Source: Hypoxylon rubiginosum (Eukaryota > Ascomycota > Sordariomycetes > Xylariales > Hypoxylaceae). Taken from it: a stretch of 64,000 bases of DNA. Below are positions 1-9,422 of the stretch, piece after piece. Numbering within the stretch: position 1 is the first letter of the stretch; every line of letters begins with the position of its first letter. The notes under the pieces are model-generated. The model had not been told where the DNA came from. It searched no databases and saw only the letters and a list, made by a program, of their open reading frames with translations. The DNA is taken from the NCBI GenBank assembly GCA_902806565.1, contig CADCXA010000050.1:372001-436000 (forward strand). The letters run 5' to 3'. The position numbers and the translations under genes are program-made.

Positions 1-255
1 GATGCTGTAAGGCGGCCCACTAGAAACCCGCGAGAGGGTTTCAATGTCCCGGGCCATATTGCCATCTTCCGCAGCATCTTCAGGGCCACTGTTGTTCTCA
101 TCGTCCGTATCTTCGGTTTCAGCATCGGCAGTAGTACGATGCCTACTTTGGTCCGGTGGCTGGGATGCTATGTCTTTTTCTTCGGACAACTGACTTCGAG
201 TCTCGTCATTGTCTCGAGTTGTTGGTGGTACAGGTGACTTCTCGCTGTCATTCAT
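1..255 (-). CDS. MFS transporter, N-terminal part (runs off the left edge)
   Basis: An open frame of 85 codons begins with ATG at 255 and continues to base 1 without a stop, so only the N-terminal cytoplasmic tail is in the window. The tail is hydrophilic and rich in Asp, Glu, Ser and Thr. It ends in SRVSSGPPYSI; the S-G-P-P-Y-S motif usually lies just before the first membrane helix in fungal drug:H+ antiporter-type (DHA1) major facilitator proteins. No membrane segment is visible yet, so the assignment rests on this motif and on the acidic tail. The start is the first in-frame ATG. The family call is moderately sure; the substrate cannot be inferred. Confidence 0.55.
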   Translation of the reverse strand, partial: MNDSEKSPVPPTTRDNDETRSQLSEEKDIASQPPDQSRHRTTADAETEDTDDENNSGPEDAAEDGNMARDIETLSRVSSGPPYSI

Positions 256-799
256 TAGCACAATATTTAAACTACAACAACCTAGAGAAAGGACGGTGAG
301 GTTCAAAGAAGCCTCCACTCGCCGTATCCGTCCTGCCGTCTCGCTTTTATATGTCCTTCTTAATATGGATTCCGGCTATCTGAAAAGCGGGTACGGTTTT
401 TATAGCGAGCGATCACGGTTCCTCTTGTGAATCTTTATTCCCACTATTTCTATGGTAGATGGGCATTCCAAATATTATTTCCGTAGATATCATGGCGAAT
501 GCGCATTCTAGGGTATTATTCCCGTGGACTCCCCAACAATGGGGTGCAACTCGACTATTCCACACAGTCAACTCTAGTTCCCACTATACCAACAACTTAC
601 AAGCGAGCCGAAGCGAGATCGGGATAATGCAAGATATTATCGGTGTATGACCTGTATGGATAGATGTTGGGAATGCTACAGTACGGAAACCACGGCAGGT
701 AACCTTCCATTGGAATTGTTAGTTCTTTAGTGACCGGCTAGAGAGTACGCATCAGCTGTGAATCTTAGGCATTGTCACCATTCCATTTCAAGTCGGCAT

Positions 800-838
<39 letters not shown>

Positions 839-1201
839 TTGTGTGGTGGTACAGAAACGATTACCTATGAAATCATCATTCGTCAATTGCCTAATCCGAG
901 CTCGTCTTCTGTGCTCGTCTTCCGAGCCCACTTCCAAGACACCGGCCCGAGATTTTGCTCCACATGAGCTAAAGCCACAAATGCCAAAAGCATGCACCAG
1001 CCACATCGGTCCTAACTGTGCATGTTGTCCGACGAACAAAGGACATAATCGACATCATTTATTAAATGCAAGTGGATATCGAATTGGCCAGGTTGCCAGC
1101 TCTCACAACGGTGACAAGCTTAAGGATGCTCGACACCATAACAATGAATACTTCGCGACGCCGATATTAATTATTAATTCAATGTCTTGTGAGATTTCAT
1201 T
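256..1201. other. Intergenic region, shared upstream region of MFS and Ufe1 genes
   Basis: This stretch lies between two divergently transcribed genes. It holds a (GT)17 microsatellite at 803-836 and otherwise only short frames with no recognisable protein. I see no RNA gene. Confidence 0.6.
803..836. repeat. (GT)17 microsatellite
   Basis: Seventeen perfect GT dinucleotides lie in the divergent promoter region between the MFS gene and the Ufe1 gene. Frames of poly-Val/Cys or Thr/His across it are artefacts of the repeat. Confidence 0.97.
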
Positions 1202-2376
1202 ATGACGGACCTCACGCCGCTTTTTAATGGTTTCCTCAAGCAACATGAAGCTTCCACTGCCAGGTACAGCTTCAGCTTGGATAGCCTGGATGATTTTCTG
1301 AAGGAAGCATACAGAATAGTAAGTTCTTCCCATAGAATAGGGTTGTATATAATATAGGCACTTACTGATGACTCTAGAACTCTCATATCACCTCCCTCCA
1401 TGCCGATCTTAGGAATATCCGACAATCCTACCTATCCACCGCGCAGCCGCGAAAAACATTGATCCGATCAGCACATAAGGATAGACAGTCGCGTCCGCTT
1501 TCCGACCGAGAGCGTGAAGAGATAGATGCGAATGCGAAAAAATTGCTACGAGAGCTCAATACAAGCATTCGCCGCCTTGCGGACGTCGAGCAAGCACGAT
1601 CGGAAATCGAATCCAGGGTGATCCAGAAGAAGTTTGCTCGTGGCCTGGGTGCTTTAGGAGCATGGGCAGCAGGTGGCACGCAAACGAGCAAGTCGCCCGA
1701 GCACGTCGCAGCGGAAGAACGAGTGAACTCTATTAGTGCGCATCGAGACAGCATCCTCTGGCTTCTACGGCATCGCCTGCAAGAATGCGTCAAGACGCAA
1801 CAGGATATGATGGAGATACGACTGATGAGAGAAATGGAAAAGAACAGAAGCGTATTAGCCAAATCGCGAAGACCAGATGCCCCTTCTCTGACCACCTCGG
1901 GGAATATGCATGAAGCGGGAAGTCCTGTGGAATTGAAGAGGAGGGCAAGTCAAGCTTTGCCTCCTGATGAGACACAGTCCCGCAGTTTGGCGGGAGATCT
2001 GACTGAGGAGCAAATACAAATGTTTGAGAAGGACAATCAGGATATGCTCAAATATTACGAGAGCACATTGGATCAAGTCAGGTAAGTTAGGATCTAGTTA
2101 GTGATGAGGGATATTGGGACTGACATGTTGTGCAGAACTACGGAGAAGTCATTACTTGAGATATCGGAGCTCCAAACACAGCTCATTGATACGCTGACGA
2201 CGCAGTCGGCTGGCATTGAGCAACTGGTGGCCGATTCGGAAAATACGACTGAGAATGTCGGAGGAGGCAACAGACAGCTCAAGCAAGCAACACAAAAGGC
2301 GAGCCCAGCCAAGTACACGTTCTTTGCAACGTGTGGGCTATGTGCGTTCTTAATCGTGTGGGATTTGGTGATATAA
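1202..2376 (+). CDS. ufe1: Syntaxin-18/Ufe1-type t-SNARE of the endoplasmic reticulum
   Basis: Three exons (1202-1318, 1378-2081, 2136-2376) give 353 residues. Both introns have GTAAGT donors and AG acceptors and keep the frame. The protein starts MTDLTPLFN, the short N-terminal peptide by which Ufe1/syntaxin 18 binds the SM protein Sly1. A conserved N-terminal helical domain follows, with NSHITSLH and IRQSYLSTA immediately after intron 1. A SNARE coiled-coil occupies about residues 265-330, and a single hydrophobic C-terminal anchor ends the protein. Ufe1 is the ER Qa-SNARE for retrograde Golgi-to-ER vesicle fusion. The ATG at 1202 is chosen because it gives the conserved N-peptide; starting only in exon 2 would lose it. 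Length and architecture fit the family. Confidence 0.9.
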
Positions 2377-2751
2377 AACATCCAACTAAATATCTCATCA
2401 AGAGGGTATCGCAACTGTACCTACATGTATGTAGTGATGCACGATTTGCATGTGAACTGGGCAAGGCTAGTAATAATACATGTCACATGCTAGGCCGTGA
2501 ATGGGTATTGTTGATATTATTCTAGATACCCGAGTAGATCCTTATCCCGGTCACGACCTAACTCAGTATACGCCAATCTCTTACAATATCATGCCATGTT
2601 CTAGGCGTGGTAGTAAAATACTAATCGAGAATAAGAGAGCACGCGACGAGTCTTGAACTAGAAGTTCTAAAGTTGATTTTATGCCGAGCTTGATACTTTA
2701 CATAATTATTATAAAATACTTCGGGGCACTTATACCGACCCTTTGACCGAT

Positions 2752-2850
2752 GACGGGAACGAATCCCCGTCCGCCGGGTAGTTTGCGAGGTTGAGCCTCG
2801 GTCAGAAATGAGCAAGCTTGACACTTGCGACTCATTAACCGACTCAGCCA
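2752..2850 (-). repeat. tRNA-like element (candidate SINE head or tRNA pseudogene)
   Basis: Read on the minus strand, 2850-2839 is TGGCTGAGTCGG, an exact match to the Pol III A-box consensus TRGCNNAGYNGG, followed by TTAA as in a D-loop. A 5-bp stem with a 7-base loop (2828-2812, arms GCAAG/CTTGC) sits where the anticodon arm belongs. A second small hairpin (2800-2786, CGAGG/CCTCG) could be a long variable arm. A 6-bp stem closes GATTCGTT (2771-2752), matching much of the B-box. Position 33 of the apparent anticodon loop is G instead of the invariant U, the T-loop is unusual, and I find no matching acceptor stem. It is therefore not a normal functional tRNA. A Pol III-derived SINE or a decayed tRNA fits better. 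Confidence 0.45.
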
Positions 2851-3064
2851 TTGTCCAATTGCAGTTCTACCTTGATATGTAGAAATTGGAACAGAGTTAA
2901 AGATACCTCCCTTATGTACAATGTATCCAAGGGATGCGTGAACGGGTAGATCCATTGATAAAGAGTTAGTCGTGACTTTTAAAGAACTGACCTTCTGCCT
3001 CCTTGCTTGGAGTTCCAAGGTTTCCTGGGTTTCTCACATTGTTCTATTCACTGAATCAGTATCC

Positions 3065-3108
3065 AGGCGGCATCTAGGCGGCATCTAGGCGGCATCTAGG
3101 CGGCATCT
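3065..3108. repeat. 11-bp tandem repeat, four perfect copies
   Basis: The unit AGGCGGCATCT is repeated four times without mismatch upstream of the aminotransferase gene. It is not in any recognised gene. Confidence 0.97.
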
Positions 3109-3675
3109 TATCATCCAGTTATCCAAGTACCTTACCTTACAGTACCCATAATCCATAATCTTCCCCGCCGCTAACGCTGTGACGTACTTCCAGCTACCCT
3201 ATTCTGCCCTATACGTACCTATAAGTGACCCCGCCAAAGTCCCCTCCATACGTCCCTTTCCGACTGGATAGAGGGATTTCTATCTATTATTACCTCGTTA
3301 CTCCTAGGAGACAATCAGACCATCTTTTCAAGGCCACCAAGGCTACTGTGCCATTAGATTGGACCACCAGAACCACCAGGACCACTCGACACCCCAGACC
3401 AGACTTACGGACCTATAACATTCACCGTGTTTCACATCCATCGGTCCACCTTGGCAAACCCCAGCCAGCAGCAGCTCAGCACCCAGTCAGTTAGCTAGCA
3501 CCCAGTCAGTCAACCAGTCAACCAGTCAAGCCCAGCTGCCCCAGGCAAACAGGCGAACTGAGGTCTCCCCATCGCCCCATCGCCCCCGGCCCGGTACTTG
3601 CTGCATTAGGCATTAGAGCTTTTAGCTCCTCTACCCTCAAAGCATTTATACACTCGGACCTTTCTTCCTCACACC

Positions 3676-5185
3676 ATGCCGTTTGACCCATCATACCACG
3701 GTCAATCAGTATCTAGAGTCAAAAGTCTAGCTAGACAAATGGCGCCTCCTTCAGCAACCAACTTCACCGCCGAGGTTGTCCCTCAGGCCCCCGAGGACCC
3801 TCTGTTCGGGCTCATGAGAGCTTACCGAGCTGACCAAGATCCTAACAAAGTAGATTTGGTATGTGTCACTGCGCTTCCTACCAGCGAATCGTACCAGAAT
3901 GTCACTAACAGGATCTAGGGCATTGGAGCTTACCGCGACGACAATGCTAAACCATGGGTATTGCCAGTGGTGAAGAAGGTATTTTCCTCCTATTCTATTC
4001 GGATTCCCAAACTACCTACCTAGGTACCTATCTAGAGAGCTTTCACATCAGCTCCTAATTGACGCACTATTATATATCTCTCATGTACTTACCACTCTCT
4101 TTCTTCTCGGATAGGCAGACGAGACTCTCCGAAACGATCCCGAGTTGAATCACGAATATGCCCCTATTGCTGGTATCGCATCCTTTACCAGCAAGGCCGC
4201 CGAGCTCATCCTTGGTGGCGCTGAGTCTCCCGCGATCAGGGAGAAGCGTGTAACTTCCGTACAAACCATCTCGGGTACCGGTGCGGTACACTTGGGTGCT
4301 CTCTTTCTTGCCAGATTCTACACAGGAAGCAAGAAGGTCTACCTCTCAGACCCTACGTGGGCAAACCACAACCAAATCTTCAGCAATGTTGGCATTCCTA
4401 TCGCCAAGTACCCCTATTTTTCGAAAGAGACGAGTGGACTTGATTTCGAGGGCATGAAAGCTGCTTTACATGGTGCTCCGGAAGGGTCCATCGTTCTGCT
4501 GCATGCTTGCGCACACAACCCAACGGGTGTTGACCCTACCCTGGAGCAGTGGAAGGAAATCGCAGAACTACTGCGTGTGAAGAAGCACTTCCCCTTTTTT
4601 GACTGCGCATACCAGGGTTTTGCATCTGGTGACCTGATGAAAGACAATGCGGCAGTCCGATATTTCGTTGAGCAGGGCTTCGAGCTCGTGATAGCTCAGA
4701 GTTTTGCTAAGAACTTCGGTCTATACGGTGAACGAGCAGGTTGCTTCCACGTCGTAACCTCTCCGGCGTCAGATGCGGAGACTACCATCGCCCGTATCGC
4801 ATCCCAATTGGCCATTCTACAGCGGTCGGAGATCTCAAATCCTCCGCTGTACGGCGCGCGTATCGCCAGCATTGTGCTCAACGACCCGAAGCTCTTTGCC
4901 GAGTGGGAGGAGAATCTGCGCACCATGTCTGGTCGCATCATCACCATGCGTAAGGCTTTGCGGGCCAAGTTGGAAGAGCTCGGCACGCCAGGTACCTGGA
5001 ACCACATCACGGATCAGATCGGCATGTTCAGCTTCACCGGTCTGACGGAGCCTCAGGTCCTGAAGATCCGCTCGGATTTCCACATCTACATGACGAAGAA
5101 CGGTCGTATAAGTATGGCAGGGTTAAACACGAAAAATGTCGAGTACGTGGCCAAGGCGATTGACAAGATCGTTCGGGAGGGCTAG
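3676..5185 (+). CDS. Aspartate aminotransferase (cytosolic-type)
   Basis: Exons 3676-3858, 3919-3978 and 4115-5185 encode 437 residues. The enzyme is a PLP-dependent class I aminotransferase that interconverts aspartate plus 2-oxoglutarate with oxaloacetate plus glutamate. Visible hallmarks are DLGIGAYRDD early, SGTGAVHLGA, the HNPTGVDP loop, and SFAKNFGLYGER with the PLP-binding Lys at residue 280. Counted from the second in-frame ATG (3739, MAPPS...) this Lys is residue 259, next to Lys258 of animal cytosolic enzymes. The substrate-binding Arg lies in the C-terminal NGRISMAG. The extra 21 residues from the first ATG include RVKSLARQM, which resembles a peroxisomal PTS2. Which start is used is not settled by sequence. 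Intron 2 contains a TACCTAGGTA palindrome. Confidence 0.93.
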
Positions 5186-6700
5186 TTAGTAATGAGGTGG
5201 TATCGATGATGTGCAGACAAACCGAATGAATTATGTATTTTCAGTACCGGGGTTCGGTTCGGGGAAACTAAACAAAAACACGGATTAGGGGATAAATTGG
5301 AACCCTCATCTCGTTGATGCATTATAATTTCACCACTCTGGGATTAGTGACCAAAATAGGGATATGATGAGATGCTAGATTTTATTACCTATTGTCTCTT
5401 GCTATGCTCTTATTGCTCTGTGTTTAATATCCGCGTAGCTCATACTGATTTCCCCATACTATCGTTCTACCGTGGTCTTGAGCAGCATAGGAATTCATTG
5501 CAGGATCATCGGTTTAAGAGACTCTTTCAACAACCATTGTCTCAGCTGCTAGCATTAGACCAATAACATCGTGTCCTTTCGAGACGTTACACGAGGTAAG
5601 GAAGACAAGTAGGACTTTAAATTACGAACTCAGCCTATGTAATGATGTGCCTGAACACTTGACTTCCTTAGTGTAGCATTGGATCACATATGTAATATCA
5701 GATGAATGATTGCGTAGCAGTTCAGTCACTAGCACCACCTAACTTAATCTCTAAGACGGTAGACAAGCACTCAAGTCGGCAAGGGGCTTCCGAACCCGCC
5801 TCACACAATGACGAGTCTCGTCTGACTCCTTAGCCTTACGACAACGACAAATCGCCATACCACCAGACAACTCCCTTCGTTGCAAAAGGCGAGGTCAAGT
5901 GCAAGAAATTTTGTCTGTGAAACTAAGAAATAAGGAGACGATAGGATAGTCACCATCGGCGTGTTCCTCGAGCCCTCCTTACGGCGTCCCACGTGTGCGC
6001 GCGGAGTGGCGTGTACGGGCGAGGATGGAGGACGCGTAAGTCGAAGCTCGATAGGGTTCTACGGCGTCGGAAGGACGCGAGCCACTTGTGCTCCCTCGCG
6101 TGGTACGGCCCGAGCCAGTAGAAGAAGCTTGACTATGATGTAGGAGAACTTCGGACGGACTCAAATCGTTTGTCTAAACAACTCCCTACCCCACGGGACT
6201 CCCGACTTCTCGTCGTACCGAAACGCCCAACAGCGTCTAGATACACAGTCCACTAGCGATACGAGAACCGTTGTCGTGATATCGTGGCGCCACTTGACAG
6301 CTAGGCATGTCGTCATCCCAGCGGAATGTGGCTGCCTTGGCCTTGTCCAAACTCAGGGGGGAGGCTGACTGACTGAGGGGATACAACACGAGGAGTCAGC
6401 TCCTGCGTCTGCGAACAGTTTCGATGGTTCTCAGGACGTGTACCGCCGGGCGAGCTTGTTTCATGCGTGTGAGACGGGCGGCGACACGATGAATCATGTT
6501 TTCGGGTGATCACCTTGGGTAGTCAGGACGTCCAAGGGCAGGAGCATAAAAGGGGGCTCGCTTCGCTCCCCAAGGACTCGGAGTTTGCTTTTCTTCTTCC
6601 AACCTTCAACTGCAACGAATATCACAAACAAACTTACAACAACTCACTTCAATATCTTCTATCACCAACCAACCAACCAACCAACTTAACCACTATCATC
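5186..6700. other. Intergenic region
   Basis: It contains the 3' flank of the aminotransferase gene and the promoter of the gene at 6701. The part 5960-6140 is noticeably GC-rich and gives a short Arg-rich frame, but nothing I recognise. No RNA gene is seen. Confidence 0.5.
6545..6553 (+). promoter_or_regulatory. TATA-like box of the 6701 gene
   Basis: CATAAAAGG lies about 150 bases before the ATG. It is followed by a CA-rich leader with CAAC/CCAA repeats directly before the start codon, typical of strongly expressed fungal genes. Core promoter role is inferred. Confidence 0.35.
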
Positions 6701-7171
6701 ATGTCTGTCATTCCCCTAATCCTCGCCGGCCACTTCGAGGAGGTCGGCAAGACCTTCCAGGAGGCCGTCCAGCCCGACTTCGACGTCGTCTACTTCGCCA
6801 CCTCGCCGCAGGCCGGCCTCGCCGACATCCCCATCGTCCTCAAGGGGGAGATCCCGACCTCGGCCGCCGCCACCGGCAACAAGGTCGGCAGCGGCAACCT
6901 CGCCCATGGGATCCCCCGCGCCGTCGTGCTCAGCGGCTCCTACGACGACGCCTTCGTCGAGCGCCTGCGCAAGGCGATCGCGGCCGTCGGCAAGGCCGTG
7001 CCGATCCTGAAGCTCGAGCACTCCGGTGCTACCGCCGGCGCCGCGGCCGGGGGGGCTAAGCCCACCGCCGACAAGACCAAGGCCGTTGCGGAACGCGCCG
7101 TCAAGGCCCTCAAGAAGCTTGAGGACGAGGGGAAGCTTGATGGCGAGGACGACGGCGTCTACTCTTACTAG
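6701..7171 (+). CDS. Small conserved-type fungal protein of unknown function, 156 aa, highly expressed
   Basis: A single exon of 156 codons starts MSVIPLILAGHFEEVG and ends DDGVYSY. The ATG at 6701 is preceded by ACTATCATC and a CAACCAACC-rich leader. An in-frame extension upstream lacks coding character, so this ATG is preferred. Codon choice is extreme (almost all GTC, GCC, CTC, GGC, AAG), unlike its neighbours, which indicates very high expression. The first part has an alternating hydrophobic pattern reminiscent of a Rossmann-like beta-alpha start, with no complete dinucleotide motif. The Ala-rich middle is followed by a charged Lys/Glu/Asp helix. It has no signal peptide or membrane segment. 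I recognise it only as similar in style to small uncharacterised ascomycete proteins; function is unknown. Confidence 0.75.
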   Translation: MSVIPLILAGHFEEVGKTFQEAVQPDFDVVYFATSPQAGLADIPIVLKGEIPTSAAATGNKVGSGNLAHGIPRAVVLSGSYDDAFVERLRKAIAAVGKAVPILKLEHSGATAGAAAGGAKPTADKTKAVAERAVKALKKLEDEGKLDGEDDGVYSY

Positions 7172-7819
7172 GTGTCCTACCTAGGTACCTACCTCTTAGG
7201 AAAGGGGGAATAAGGAAGGGGGGAGAAGGAGGAAGAACACGGAAAACTTTTGGGGAAATTGTTGTGTCAGTGGGCTAGCTCTGGGAGCGGCCCTCTTCGC
7301 AGGTCAAAGAATTAAATGTAAAAAAAAAACTAGGTACATAGGTACCTAGTGGATGGGTGTTAGTCCTTACCCCTATTCGTTCATACCAGACTGCAAATGA
7401 GCAACTTCACTTCTTGGATGAGGTCTTAGTCTTAGGTAGCCTCCTAGCTTAAAATCAACATAAATCAACCCAAAAAATTGAAAAGAATTCTTCTTCTTTC
7501 CTTTTTCTTGAGCTAGCTAAGTCTTTACCACACGAACCTGTAAGGGGGTGTGCTTTTCGGTTCAGATAGGTACATAATTCTGTAGTTATAACATATTATG
7601 CAGTAAGCTGTATTCATGCATGCAGCAAAACCGTAGAGTTTAGATTTTGGTTATGAGACTAAGCGATTTTATGTCGTGGTAGAAATTGAAAATCAACAAC
7701 CCCCGGTCACGATCGATTTCATTCCTCGCTTTGTCCCCTATTGCTATTGCGTGGCTCTTCGCTTGTAATTCATTTTTTCCGGCTCGCGAAATCGCAAACC
7801 ATTTCCATCGTAGCGTTAC
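7172..7819. other. Intergenic region between convergent genes
   Basis: This is 3' flank for both the 6701 gene and the catalase-like gene. A TACCTAGGTA palindrome (7178-7187) begins seven bases after the stop codon, and a poly-A run lies near 7320. No gene is seen. Confidence 0.6.
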
Positions 7820-8845
7820 CTATAAGCCACTTTCTCCTTTACTTTCTTCTCCTTCAGCACGCCTGCGTTTGCCGCTGGTAAGATATACCCCGGCGCGTAT
7901 GTCAAGCAGCGGGTCGTCCGACGGTTCGATTCCGTCAATTCTCGGGATCGGGTCGAAGATCATATCTTGCTGCTGTTCCTTCTGCATGCCGGTAACGGCG
8001 TAGAGTGCGATGGTGCCAAGCACGACCTGCTTGCGGTCCTCTGGCCACTTGACCGTGCAATCGTTAGTGACGTCTCCCGCCTCCGCAATCTGCGCTATCA
8101 GCTTGAACTTGATAGGGCCCTTTTCCAGTCGACTGTACAAGTCGGTAAGCAAGTATGATGGATCTTTGGCCTGGGCCGAGGCGGCAGTTAGGTACTGTTC
8201 CCCGGCTTCAGGCACGATACGGTACCGGAAATAGGTTTCCGTATCCTCGTGACTGATGAACATGAAGGTGTTTAGCCCAAAGTATTTCGCCGTGCCGTAG
8301 CTGGCAGGCGTTGGTTTCGGCATTTCTACAAATGCCTTGGCTTTCGGGGCAGTGGCCAAGTGCTCCGCTAGGGTATTGTTCTTGACCGCGTTGAAGAAAT
8401 CAAGAGCTTCTTGCCCAGTTGACGCCACAAATCCATCAACAGAATGGGTTATGATGTCTGTGTGGCTTCTGATTGGCGCATGCGACTGTATGAAGCGGAT
8501 GGCGAGACCGCGAGGGTTGGAGTTGGCATTCCCGTCCTGGATTTTGGGATCTGCGGAGGCATTCGAGAATCGGGCAAGGATGGTGATACTGTCCCCTTGG
8601 AGGTGCCATGCCTTTGACAAAGCCGCCGCCTCTGGCTCTGCTTGAAATAGACCATGCACCAAGACGCCTTTTGCGTGCGCTACAGAGTCCCGTCAGTATA
8701 GCTGCAGTACTCAAGCCTGTTCGATCAAAACTATACCGGGTCGGAATCCAGGTTGCGGACCATTGCCTTGTATAGCGATGTCTTTTATCGTATCGGCCAA
8801 CGCAATGCTGGTAGCACGGACGGCTGGGTCGGTAGGGAGAGGCAT
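7820..8845 (-). CDS. Catalase-related heme peroxidase (SrpA/minicatalase type)
   Basis: Two exons (8845-8737 and 8679-7820, minus strand) give 322 residues, the usual size of minicatalase-type peroxidases rather than full catalases of about 500 or more. The distal His is in the HAKGVLVHG segment (His38). NPRGLAIRF (91-99) corresponds to the heme-pocket strand of this subfamily. The proximal heme-ligand motif R-x-x-x-Y is RAGVY, with Tyr302. These proteins bind heme and use peroxides with small organic reductants, often with weak catalase activity. The 57-base intron splits the motif with the distal His and has a GTATAG donor. There is no N-terminal signal and no clear peroxisomal C-terminus. 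The start ATG gives MPLPTDPAVRA, a normal family N-terminus. Confidence 0.88.
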
Positions 8846-9422
8846 GACTGTCACCAATCGCAATGCTCAGGATATTCGTTTACAATCTGTATTCTACCGG
8901 CAAGCAGGAACAGTGCAGTGTTACCTGACTAGATGTGAGCGGACCTAGCCAGGTTACGTCCAAAGAGTCTTCATTTATACCCTTTGTACTCTACAGAGAG
9001 GCCGGACAATGCCCGGTTTGCTATTGTATATCTGCCGCTGCGCTCTAGTGGCGCATTCGGCGCATTCCTGGCAAACATCGCCGATTGCGTCTGAGGCCTG
9101 TCATCGTTCTAGCTTTGTCATGTCACACAACATTCCTTAGTCTCGCAGCTTCGATATCGTGTGAGGGCTAAAGCTACTAAACTAGCAAGGTCTCACTCCC
9201 CAATGCCGCCTTTCCCCGAATCAACGTGTCTTTCGATGTGGATTCCATAACGATAGCTTCTCAATGGAGCGTATATCCTTAAGGCTATTACTCAGCGAAC
9301 GTGCGGTCACACAGCATGTAGCGAATCAAGCATCGAGGGCCAACAGCATGAACGATGTGAATGGAACTTTTAAACCTATCAATAGCAACAGCAAGCAAAC
9401 TATTCGACTAGCAACCTCATAC
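8846..9422. other. Intergenic region
   Basis: Promoter side of the catalase-like gene and 3' flank of the deacetylase gene. I see no further feature. Confidence 0.6.

Larger units (their letters stand above)
2377..3675. other. Intergenic region with tRNA-like element and minisatellite
   Basis: No protein gene is recognised. The region carries a tRNA-like/SINE-like segment on the minus strand (2752-2850) and a four-copy 11-bp tandem repeat (3065-3108). The last 500 bases are CT/CA-rich and AG-poor, as expected for the promoter and leader of the aminotransferase gene. Confidence 0.6.

Noticed and set aside
758..1205. Frames across the GT repeat (poly-Val/Cys and Thr/His)
   Set aside because: Produced by the dinucleotide repeat and not conserved-looking.
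5961..6164. GC-rich short Arg-rich frames on both strands
   Set aside because: Too short, no domain, both strands open because of GC-rich composition.
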